From Actinomycetota bacterium (GTDB lineage: Bacteria > Actinomycetota > Actinomycetes > Actinomycetales > Angustibacteraceae): DNA of 5,432 bases. The notes under the pieces were generated by a model. It was not told the DNA's origin, ran no database searches, and worked only from the letters and a program-made list of their open reading frames with translations. Positions 1 through 5,432 of the stretch are shown here, in pieces. Made by a program: the position numbers and the translations under genes. Numbering within the stretch: the first letter of the stretch is position 1; each line of letters starts with the position of its first letter. The stretch covers positions 1-5,432 of the forward strand of contig JACMOY010000259.1 of NCBI GenBank assembly GCA_014377795.1, given 5' to 3'.

Positions 1-1
1 G

Positions 2-235
2 AGCGGCCAGCGACTGCCCGTGGACGTGCTGGCCGCACCGGGACGCGCCTGGGTGGGGTTCACCCGCCCCCAGCTCGTGGGTGCGGCGGCGCGGCGGTCG
101 GTGGCGGCGTACGCGAGGATCTGGCTGGTCGACGACCGGTCCGGTCAGCCTCGCCTGCCGACCGCCCTGGCCGGCGAGCACTGCCAACCGATCGGCGTCC
201 GTGCCCGGATAGCCGTGGCACTGTGCCGGGCCTGA
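2..235 (+). CDS. C-terminal fragment of an unidentified protein (5' end outside the window)
   Basis: The frame is open from the left edge to a TGA at 233-235, giving about 77 residues. Nearly every codon ends in G or C, as expected for real coding sequence in this genome. The visible part is rich in Ala, Arg and Val and ends in ARIAVALCRA. It has no recognisable motif, no clear membrane segment and no zinc-binding cluster. A GTG at 20 could serve as a start, but no convincing Shine-Dalgarno precedes it and the frame stays open upstream, so a truncated larger gene is more likely than a 71-residue protein. It is co-directional with murT and ends 62 bases before the murT start, so it could be co-transcribed. 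I do not recognise the family and assign no function. Confidence 0.55.
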   Translation, partial: SGQRLPVDVLAAPGRAWVGFTRPQLVGAAARRSVAAYARIWLVDDRSGQPRLPTALAGEHCQPIGVRARIAVALCRA

Positions 236-247
236 GCGGGTGGCGGC

Positions 248-265
248 ACTCAGCAGGCTCTCAGC
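248..265 (+). promoter_or_regulatory. Heptamer direct repeat, candidate OmpR/PhoB-type response-regulator box
   Basis: Two near-identical heptamers, ACTCAGC (248-254) and TCTCAGC (259-265), are separated by four bases. The repeat period is 11 bp, about one helical turn. This layout is typical of tandem sites for OmpR/PhoB-family response regulators, and the core resembles the TCACAGC-N4-TCACAGC box reported for mycobacterial PhoP. The site lies between the upstream gene and the murT RBS, 32 bases before the murT start. The regulator, and whether the site activates or represses, are unknown. Chance repetition is possible in so short a motif. Confidence 0.3.
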
Positions 266-284
266 GAATGCCGGGTCATGATGG

Positions 285-292
285 GGAGGTGA
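285..292 (+). promoter_or_regulatory. Strong Shine-Dalgarno that fixes the murT start
   Basis: GGAGGTGA is a near-perfect match to the 16S anti-Shine-Dalgarno. It sits five bases before the GTG at 298. This selects that GTG over the in-frame GTG at 223, which lies inside the upstream gene, and over the internal ATGs at 382 and 415, which would remove conserved N-terminal residues. Confidence 0.8.
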
Positions 293-297
293 GAACT

Positions 298-1614
298 GTG
301 CGCTCGAGCGAGCGGCCGCCTGCCGGGACCGCCCTGCCGCAGCGCGCCCGCATCGCCGTCCTCGCCGGCCGCGTCACGGCGATGGTCTCGAGGCTCACCC
401 GCCGGGGTGGCGGCATGACCATCTCCGGGCACGTCGCGCTCTGGCTGGACCCTGCGCTGATCACCCACCTCACGCGAGGACGTCCGGTGGTCGTCGTCTC
501 GGGCACCAACGGAAAGACGACGACGACGCGCTTCGTCGCCGCGGGCCTGCGGGCCCGGCACCAGGTGGTCACCAACGACTCGGGCGCCAACCTCGTCTCC
601 GGTGTCGCTGCCGCGCTGCTCGCCAGCACCGACCCGCGCACCTGCCCGGCCGCACTGGAGGTGGACGAGTTCGCGCTGCCCGCCGTGCTGCGGGCGACGG
701 AAGCGTCGGTGGTGGTGCTGCTGAACCTCAGCCGCGACCAGCTGGACCGCGGTAGCGAGGTGTCCGCCCACGTGAGGCGGTGGGCGACGGCACTGGCGGC
801 CGCGCCCACGGCGGTCGTGGTCGCCAATGCGGACGACCCGCTGGTGTGTGCCGCAGTGCTGGGCGCGCGCCCGGACGGGACGGCGGTGCGCTGGGTCGCG
901 ACGGGCAGCCGGCGCGGCGTCGACGTCCCCCTGTGCCCCCGCTGCCAGGCGGCGTGGGCGACGCCGTGGCCGATGTGGGCTTGCGGGGCCTGCGGTCTGG
1001 CCCGCCCGACGCCCGCGTGGACCGCCCACGAGGGTCGCGTCACCGGCCCCGGTGGTGAGGACATCGCGGTGCAGCTGGCACTGCCCGGGCAGGTGAACGT
1101 CGCGAACGCCGCCATGGCCGCCGCAGCCTGCGACGTCCTGTCGGTGCCGCCGAGTGTCACGCTGGCGGCCGCGAGCTCAGTGGACGAGGTGGCCGGGCGG
1201 TACCTGCGCACGACCTACGACGGGGTCGGCGTGCGCCTGCTGCTCGGTAAGAACCCCGCCGGGTGGACCGAGGTCCTCGACCTGATCGAGCCCGGTGCCG
1301 GCCCGGTGGTGCTGGCCGTGAACGCGGGGGTGGCCGACGGGGTCGACGTCTCATGGCTGTGGGACGTCCCGTTCGAGCAGCTGCGCGGACGCCGGGTGGT
1401 CGCCACCGGGGAGCGGTCCGAGGACCTCAGCGTCCGCCTGCACTACGCCGGGGTGGAGCACGAGCGCGAGGTCGACCCGGTGCGCGCGGCGGTGCGCCTC
1501 GGCGGCGCCGATTGCGAGATCGTGGCGAACTACACCGCGTTCACCCAGGTGCGTGCCCGGCTGAGAGCGTCGCACCGGCCTCGGACCCCGTACGTCACGA
1601 CGGCCGGACGGTGA
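298..1614 (+). CDS. murT: Lipid II isoglutaminyl synthase, Mur-ligase-like subunit MurT
   Basis: MurT is the ATP-dependent subunit of the MurT/GatD complex. At the cytoplasmic face of the membrane it amidates the alpha-carboxyl of D-Glu in the lipid II stem peptide, giving D-isoglutamine. The 438-residue product shows the Mur ligase layout. The P-loop GTNGKTTTT is at residues 69-77 and is followed by the central domain (EVDEFALP, LNLSRDQLDR, NADDP). A four-cysteine zinc ribbon typical of MurT lies in the middle (C213, C216, C229, C232). The C-terminal DUF1727 domain begins near LGKNPAGWTE (316-325). In DVSWLWD, D350 is the likely third member of the glutaminase triad, by analogy with Asp349 of the Staphylococcus aureus protein; D356 in the same motif is the alternative. 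Length is normal for the family. The GTG start is chosen for its strong RBS and because the conserved region begins at about residue 16. The stop overlaps gatD, indicating translational coupling. Confidence 0.95.
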   Translation: MRSSERPPAGTALPQRARIAVLAGRVTAMVSRLTRRGGGMTISGHVALWLDPALITHLTRGRPVVVVSGTNGKTTTTRFVAAGLRARHQVVTNDSGANLVSGVAAALLASTDPRTCPAALEVDEFALPAVLRATEASVVVLLNLSRDQLDRGSEVSAHVRRWATALAAAPTAVVVANADDPLVCAAVLGARPDGTAVRWVATGSRRGVDVPLCPRCQAAWATPWPMWACGACGLARPTPAWTAHEGRVTGPGGEDIAVQLALPGQVNVANAAMAAAACDVLSVPPSVTLAAASSVDEVAGRYLRTTYDGVGVRLLLGKNPAGWTEVLDLIEPGAGPVVLAVNAGVADGVDVSWLWDVPFEQLRGRRVVATGERSEDLSVRLHYAGVEHEREVDPVRAAVRLGGADCEIVANYTAFTQVRARLRASHRPRTPYVTTAGR

Positions 1615-2360
1615 ACGTGCTGCGCATCGCGGTCGTCTACCCCGAGCTGCTCGGCACCTACGGGGACGGCGGGAACGCCCTGGTCCTCGAGCGCAGGCTC
1701 GCCTGGCGGGGGATGGACGTCGAGATGGTCGAGGTACTGCTCGGCACACCGGTGCCCGAGCAGTGCGACCTCTACGTCATCGGTGGCGGTGAGGACAGCG
1801 CCCAGCTGCAGGCCCTCGCCGAGCTGCGTCGCGGGACCGGGCTGCAGTCCGCGATCGGCCGTGGCGCACCGGTCCTCGCCGTCTGCGCGGGCCTGCAGAT
1901 CCTCGGCGCCAGCCTGACCGACCGCGAGGGGGTGGTGCACGCCGGCCTGGATCTGGTGGACGCGACGACGACGCGCCTGGACCGCCGGGCCGTCGGCGAG
2001 GTCGTCGCCGTACCTCGCGCCGAGCTGGGGTTGCCGACGCTGCTGGGGTTCGAGAACCATGCCGGAGCCACCCGCCTCGGGCCAGCTGCCCTGCCGCTGG
2101 CAGCGGTCGACCAGGGTGTCGGCAACGGCGACGGTGAGCCGCGGGGCGAGGGTCTCGTGCAGGGCAGTGTCATCGCGACGTACCTGCACGGGCCGGTCCT
2201 CGCCCGCAACCCCGCGCTGGCCGACCTCCTGCTGTCCCGGGCCTGCGGTCGAACGCTCAGTGACCTCGCCGACCCCCACGAGGCCGCCGCCCGCGCGGCC
2301 ATGCAGTCCCGGCTCTCGCGCGGACGTCGGCGAACGGTCTCGACCGCGCCCCTCGGCTAG
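1611..2360 (+). CDS. gatD: Lipid II isoglutaminyl synthase, glutamine amidotransferase subunit GatD
   Basis: GatD is the class I (CobB/CobQ-like) glutaminase partner of MurT. It hydrolyses glutamine and supplies ammonia for amidation of D-Glu in lipid II. The product is 249 residues, close to the family's usual size. Visible elements are the N-terminal strand and loop VVYPELLGTYGDGGN (8-22), the oxyanion-region glycines GGGED (58-62), the nucleophile elbow AVCAG with Cys92, FENH (147-150), and YLHG with His193. Cys92 and His193 correspond to the known Cys-His pair; the acidic residue of the triad is expected to come from MurT. The start is GTG at 1611, overlapping the murT TGA as GTGA; a second in-frame GTG at 1617 is equally compatible with homology. 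No good Shine-Dalgarno precedes either, so ribosomes finishing murT probably reinitiate here. Co-expression fits the fixed pairing of the two subunits. Some annotations call this family cobyric acid synthase-like; cobalamin genes are absent here. Confidence 0.94.
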   Translation: MNVLRIAVVYPELLGTYGDGGNALVLERRLAWRGMDVEMVEVLLGTPVPEQCDLYVIGGGEDSAQLQALAELRRGTGLQSAIGRGAPVLAVCAGLQILGASLTDREGVVHAGLDLVDATTTRLDRRAVGEVVAVPRAELGLPTLLGFENHAGATRLGPAALPLAAVDQGVGNGDGEPRGEGLVQGSVIATYLHGPVLARNPALADLLLSRACGRTLSDLADPHEAAARAAMQSRLSRGRRRTVSTAPLG

Positions 2361-2402
2361 GCGCAGCCGCCCCCCAGCCGCGCATCGCCAGCCGGGTGCG
2401 GG

Positions 2403-4106
2403 TCAGGACAGGCCGACGACGTTGCCGTCCGCGTCGATGTCGATCGACTCAGCCGCGGGGTGCTTGGGCAGGCCCGGCATGGTGCGCATCTGGCCGCAGA
2501 TCGCGTACACGTAACCCGCCCCGACGGCGGCCCGCACCTCGCGCACCGGCATCCGCCACCCGGTCGGGGCGCCGAGCAGCGTGGGGTCGGATGACAGCGA
2601 CAGGTGGGTCTTCGCGATCACCACGGGGAACGACCCGTACCCCAGCTCTTCGAAGCGCCGCAGGTCGCGCACGACCGCCGGATCCAGGTCGACGCCGTCC
2701 GCGCCGTAGACCTCGCGGGCGACCAGCTCGATCTTGTCGGCCAGCGGGGTCTGCAGGTCGTACAGGTAGCGGAACGCCGTTGGCTCGTGCGCCGCCGCGA
2801 CCACCAGGGCCGCGAGGTCGAGCGCGCCCTTGCCGCCGTCGGCGACGTGCCGGGTCACGGCCACCCGCGCCCCCGCCCGTTCGGCGATCTCGCGGATCAC
2901 CTCGTGCTCGGACTCGAAGTCGCCCGGGAAGGCGTTGATCGCGACGACCGGCGACACCCCGAACCGCCGCACGATGTCGATGTGCGCCAACAGGTTCGGC
3001 CCACCGAGGCGGACGTCGTCGGGGCTCTCCTGGAGCATCGCGGAGGGCAGCGGGCGGCCGGCCACGACCCGGTGGCGTCCCGAGTGCGCCTTCAGTGCCC
3101 GCACCGTCACGACGACGACCGCGGCGTCCGGGCGCAGGCCGGACGCCCGGCACTTGACGTCGAAGAACCGCTCGGCGCCCATGTCGGCGCCGAAGCCGGC
3201 CTCGGTGATGAGGTAGTCGGCGGCCCGGATGCCGAGCAGGTCGGCGACGACGGAGGAGTTGCCGGTGGCGATGTTGCCGAACGGGCCGGCGTGGATCAGC
3301 GCGGGGGTGTTCTCCAGCGTCTGCACCAGGTTGGGCTTGATGGCGTCCAGCAGCAGCACGGCCATCGCACCGGCCGCCCGCAGGTCGTCGGCGGTGACCG
3401 GGGTCCCGTCGTCGGTGAATCCGACCACGATGCGCCCGAGCCGGGCCCGCAGGTCGTGCAGCGAGGTCGCCAGCGACAGGATCACCATCACCTCGCTCGC
3501 CGCGGTGATGTCGAAGCCGGCCTGGCGCGGGACGCCGTCCATGCGGGCACCCAGACCCACCACCACGTTGCGCAGCGACCGGTCGTTGACGTCCAGCACC
3601 CGACGCCAGGTGATGGTGCGCGGGTCGATCCGCAGGTCGTTGCCGTGGTGCAGGTGGTTGTCAACCATGGCGGTCAGCAGGTTGTGCGCCGCGGTGACGG
3701 CGTGGAAGTCGCCGGTGAGGTGCAGGTTGATCGACTGCATCGGCACGACCTGGCTGTAGCCGGCCCCGGCCGCCCCGCCCTTGATGCCGAAGGTCGGCCC
3801 GAGCGAGGGCTGGCGCAGCGAGAGCATCGACCGGTGCCCGAGCAGCGACAGGGCCTGGGCCAGGCCGATCGAGGTCGTGGTCTTGCCCTCGCCCAGCGGG
3901 GTGGGGGTCACGGCCGTGATCACGACGTACTTCGCTATGGGCCGCTCGGCCAGCGGAGCCAGGGCCGTGGGGGCGACCTTGGCGACGTACCTGCCGTAGG
4001 GCTCGAGGTGCTCCGCGGCGATGCCGGCGGCCGCGGCTACGTCCTGGATGGGAAGCAGGTCGGCTGCGCGGCCGATCTCGAGATCGGTGAGAGGGGCGTC
4101 GGTCAT
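2403..4106 (-). CDS. fhs: Formate-tetrahydrofolate ligase (10-formyl-THF synthetase)
   Basis: This cytoplasmic enzyme joins formate to tetrahydrofolate using ATP, giving 10-formyl-THF for purine synthesis, initiator-tRNA formylation and serine/glycine interconversion. The 567-residue product is full length. Family landmarks in order: TDLEIGRAA near the N-terminus, the P-loop TPLGEGKT (69-76), RQPSLGPTFGIKGGAAG, TGDFHAVTAAHNLL, IDPRTITWRRV, DAIKPNLVQTLENTPA, TEAGFGADMGAERFFDVKCR, VVAINAF ending at F393, YGADGVD, and the C-terminal MRTMPGLPKHPAAESIDIDADGNVVGL. The ATG at 4106 aligns with family N-termini. The frame is open upstream to 4454, but with no further usable start near it and only shadow coding. 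No clear Shine-Dalgarno precedes the start; the upstream leader instead holds a hairpin and a mini-ORF. The gene converges on gatD with a 42-base gap and diverges from the hydrolase at 4265. At the place where the Moorella enzyme has SWAWAKGG, this one reads TRHVADGG (418-425). Confidence 0.96.
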   Translation of the reverse strand: MTDAPLTDLEIGRAADLLPIQDVAAAAGIAAEHLEPYGRYVAKVAPTALAPLAERPIAKYVVITAVTPTPLGEGKTTTSIGLAQALSLLGHRSMLSLRQPSLGPTFGIKGGAAGAGYSQVVPMQSINLHLTGDFHAVTAAHNLLTAMVDNHLHHGNDLRIDPRTITWRRVLDVNDRSLRNVVVGLGARMDGVPRQAGFDITAASEVMVILSLATSLHDLRARLGRIVVGFTDDGTPVTADDLRAAGAMAVLLLDAIKPNLVQTLENTPALIHAGPFGNIATGNSSVVADLLGIRAADYLITEAGFGADMGAERFFDVKCRASGLRPDAAVVVVTVRALKAHSGRHRVVAGRPLPSAMLQESPDDVRLGGPNLLAHIDIVRRFGVSPVVAINAFPGDFESEHEVIREIAERAGARVAVTRHVADGGKGALDLAALVVAAAHEPTAFRYLYDLQTPLADKIELVAREVYGADGVDLDPAVVRDLRRFEELGYGSFPVVIAKTHLSLSSDPTLLGAPTGWRMPVREVRAAVGAGYVYAICGQMRTMPGLPKHPAAESIDIDADGNVVGLS

Positions 4107-4117
4107 GGCGCCAGCAT
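4103..4117 (-). other. Four-codon mini-ORF overlapping the fhs start (possible coupled leader)
   Basis: On the minus strand an ATG at 4117 opens a frame reading Met-Leu-Ala-Pro and then a TGA at 4105-4103. That stop overlaps the fhs ATG as ATGA. A G-run (plus-strand C129-C133 of the 4100s, that is 4129-4133) lies about 11 bases before this ATG and could act as a poor Shine-Dalgarno, whereas the fhs ATG itself has none. Termination followed by reinitiation could therefore load ribosomes onto fhs. This is inference from layout; so short a frame can arise by chance, and no peptide function is implied. Confidence 0.25.
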
Positions 4118-4124
4118 GGCTGCG

Positions 4125-4169
4125 GCGACCCCCGGATGGGTGGACGTGCCCCGAAGGGCAACGGGTCGC
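4125..4169 (-). promoter_or_regulatory. Nested hairpin in the presumed fhs 5' leader, with a UUCG tetraloop
   Basis: Read on the minus strand, GCGACCC (4169-4163) pairs perfectly with GGGTCGC (4131-4125) as a 7-bp outer stem. Inside it, TGCCC (4160-4156) and GGGCA (4151-4147) form a 5-bp hairpin closed by a C(UUCG)G tetraloop, an exceptionally stable RNA loop; on the plus strand the loop would be CGAA, so the geometry favours the fhs transcript. The outer stem ends 18 bases before the fhs ATG and includes part of the only G-run that could serve as a ribosome site. It could modulate translation or stability. GC-rich DNA forms such stems readily, so function is unproven. Confidence 0.35.
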
Positions 4170-4196
4170 GGCGGTCGGCGGTCCCCCCACGAGAAC

Positions 4197-4224
4197 TGGA
4201 CTATTACCCCGATTGTGGTCTGAT
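4197..4224 (+). promoter_or_regulatory. Candidate promoter for the glycoside hydrolase gene
   Basis: The stretch around 4194-4225 is conspicuously AT-richer than its surroundings. It offers a -35-like TGGACT (4197-4202) and a -10-like TCTGAT (4219-4224) spaced by 16 bases, each matching four of six consensus positions. Transcription starting near 4231 would give a leader of about 34 bases that still contains the RBS at 4251. The same patch may also hold the divergent fhs promoter, but I see no good minus-strand hexamer pair. Confidence 0.3.
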
Positions 4225-4250
4225 GGAGGCACCGCCGCTGCCGCCTGCAC

Positions 4251-4256
4251 GAGGAG
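4251..4256 (+). promoter_or_regulatory. Ribosome binding site of the secreted hydrolase gene
   Basis: GAGGAG lies eight bases before the ATG at 4265. Together with the signal peptide that starts directly at this ATG, it fixes the start codon. Confidence 0.7.
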
Positions 4257-4264
4257 CCACCCCG

Positions 4265-5432
4265 ATGACCCGTCCCACCCGCCGCCTGCGCACCGCCGTC
4301 GCGGCGTGTGCCGTCGCCGCCCTCGGGGTGCAGGTCCTGCCCGCGGCGGCCGCTCCCAGCGCGGTCCCGGTGCGGACCGCCGCCGCCGTCCTGCCGGCCG
4401 TCGCCCCCGCCGCCGTCCGCAGCGCCCTCCCGCGGCTGCCCGGGGCCGTGGCACCGAGCTTCTTCGGGGTGCACGACTTCTCGCCCATCGGGCGCAACGG
4501 GTGGCCGCTCACCGCCGTCGGGTCGATCCGGCTCTGGGACGTCGGCGTGACCTGGCGCGACATCGAGAAGCGCAAGAACGTCTACGACTTCACCCGGCTG
4601 GACACGATCACCCGCGAGGCCAAGCTGCGCGGTGCCGACGTGCTGATCGTCCTCGGCCAGACGCCTCGGTTCTACGCCAGCAAGGTCCGCAGCACCGATG
4701 TGTACGGCCCCGGTGCGGCGTCGATGCCGACCAACCTGAATGCCTGGAAGCGCTACATCCAGGCGGTCGCGAACCGGCCCAACATCAGGAACAACCCCCG
4801 GGTCCAGTTCCAGGTGTGGAACGAGGCGAACGTGACCGAGTTCTGGACCGGGTCGCAGGCGCAGATGGCGCTGCTGACCAAGCTGACGCGCGACGCGCTG
4901 ACCCCGACCAAGACCTCGCGCTACCTGTTGGCCCCGGCCCTGGTGACCCGCGCGACCTTCCAGCGCACCTGGATGGACCGGTTCTACGCGCAGAGGGTCA
5001 ACGGCCGACCGGTGGCCGACTACGTCAACGCGGTGTCGCTGCAGCTCTACCCGCTGCCGACCGGCTCGCCCGAGGACTCGATGTCGATCCTGGCCCAGGA
5101 CAAGAAGATCCTGGCCAAGTACCGCGTCCGCAAGCCGATCTGGAACACCGAGATCAACTACGGGCTCAGCGGTCCGCACAACGTCGCTCCGCTGTCGGCC
5201 AGCAGGCAGGCGGCCAACGTCTCGCGCACACTGCTGCTGAACGCCAACGCCGACGTCAAGCGGGTGTTCTGGTACGCGTGGGGCAACACGACGATCGCGA
5301 ACACGCGGACGACCGGCCCGAACGGTTTCTCCCTCACGCTGGCCGGCAAGGGGTACGGCGTCACCCGGTCGTGGCAGGTCGGAGCTCAGGCCCGTGGCTG
5401 CAGCCGCAGCTCGTCCGGCACCTACACCTGCA
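4265..5432 (+). CDS. Secreted clan GH-A-like glycoside hydrolase, 3' end outside the window
   Basis: The frame is open from ATG 4265 to the right edge (389 full codons, no stop). Residues 1-30 form a classical Sec signal peptide: a basic start with five Arg, a hydrophobic Ala/Val core, and likely cleavage near PAAAA at 26-30. An Ala/Pro/Val-rich linker runs to about 63. From FFGVHD (66 on) the sequence reads as a TIM-barrel hydrolase resembling GH39/GH5-type enzymes: SIRLWD (R89), VYDFTRLD, LGQTPRFYA, WNEAN with E187 as likely acid/base, LQLYP (Y262), WNTEINYG with E296 as likely nucleophile, and FWYAWG (W336, W339). The two glutamates are 109 residues apart, as expected for a retaining clan GH-A enzyme. 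C379 and C389 near the edge (GCSRSSSGTYTC) look like a short C-terminal disulfide element. The family number and the substrate, presumably a polysaccharide or glycoside outside the cell, cannot be decided from sight. It is transcribed away from fhs, with no visible functional partner. Confidence 0.8.
   Translation, partial: MTRPTRRLRTAVAACAVAALGVQVLPAAAAPSAVPVRTAAAVLPAVAPAAVRSALPRLPGAVAPSFFGVHDFSPIGRNGWPLTAVGSIRLWDVGVTWRDIEKRKNVYDFTRLDTITREAKLRGADVLIVLGQTPRFYASKVRSTDVYGPGAASMPTNLNAWKRYIQAVANRPNIRNNPRVQFQVWNEANVTEFWTGSQAQMALLTKLTRDALTPTKTSRYLLAPALVTRATFQRTWMDRFYAQRVNGRPVADYVNAVSLQLYPLPTGSPEDSMSILAQDKKILAKYRVRKPIWNTEINYGLSGPHNVAPLSASRQAANVSRTLLLNANADVKRVFWYAWGNTTIANTRTTGPNGFSLTLAGKGYGVTRSWQVGAQARGCSRSSSGTYTC

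Noticed and set aside
2354..2369. Small hairpin CGGCT/AGCCG at the gatD stop as a terminator
   Set aside because: The stem is only five base pairs, overlaps the stop codon and is followed by a C-run rather than a T-run. I see no convincing intrinsic terminator in the 2361-2402 gap for either gene.
4107..4200. ZTP (pfl) or THF riboswitch ahead of fhs
   Set aside because: These classes are known upstream of folate genes, so I looked. The ZTP order GGGUCGU...GCGACCC and its conserved 3' CCGCCUGGGC segment are absent; the paired arms here occur in the opposite order.
2604..4223. 539-codon open frame on the plus strand opposite fhs
   Set aside because: It is antisense to a confidently identified full-length fhs gene. 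Its composition (runs of His, Asp, Gln, Arg, Gly) is typical of the shadow frame of high-GC coding sequence, and it shows no family motif.
4298..4309. Lipobox-like VAAC (residues 12-15) in the hydrolase signal peptide
   Set aside because: The hydrophobic stretch before Cys15 would be only about five residues, too short for a lipoprotein signal. The hydrophobic core continues past it to a normal Ala-rich cleavage site near residue 30.
4107..4454. N-terminal extension of fhs in the same frame
   Set aside because: The residues are Arg/Gly/Ala-rich and unlike any FTHFS. They would overlap the divergent gene's promoter and signal peptide, and the ATG at 4106 matches family N-termini.
4103..5179. 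358-codon open frame on the minus strand opposite the glycoside hydrolase
   Set aside because: It is a shadow frame of the secreted hydrolase, low in recognisable motifs and rich in Arg, Gly and His. Only its last codons (MLAP, stop) are noted, as a possible leader for fhs.

Overview
The window is very GC-rich, with codon third positions almost always G or C. It carries an actinobacterial-type MurT/GatD pair and an actinobacterial-looking formate-tetrahydrofolate ligase. This suggests a high-GC actinobacterium; the sequence alone does not resolve the order or genus.

Layout: (1) Positions 2-235 (+) hold the C-terminal end of a protein I cannot identify. (2) A 62-base gap follows, with a heptamer direct repeat and a strong Shine-Dalgarno. 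(3) murT (298-1614) and gatD (1611-2360), both +, overlap by four bases and encode the two subunits of the lipid II isoglutaminyl synthase. (4) A 42-base convergent gap follows. (5) fhs, formate-tetrahydrofolate ligase, lies on the minus strand (2403-4106). (6) A 158-base divergent region (4107-4264) contains a nested hairpin and a four-codon mini-ORF on the fhs side, plus a relatively AT-rich candidate promoter and an RBS on the other side. (7) A secreted clan GH-A-like glycoside hydrolase starts at 4265 (+) and runs off the right edge.

MurT and GatD work together: GatD releases ammonia from glutamine, and MurT uses ATP to amidate the alpha-carboxyl of D-Glu in the peptidoglycan stem peptide. 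Fhs is a separate one-carbon housekeeping enzyme that makes 10-formyl-THF. The glycoside hydrolase is an exported enzyme with no visible functional link to the others.

The genes are mostly ordinary core functions, and I do not see a new multi-gene system. The points most worth checking are regulatory: the OmpR-type-looking repeat ahead of murT, the structured leader and mini-ORF ahead of fhs, and the unassigned family and substrate of the secreted hydrolase.
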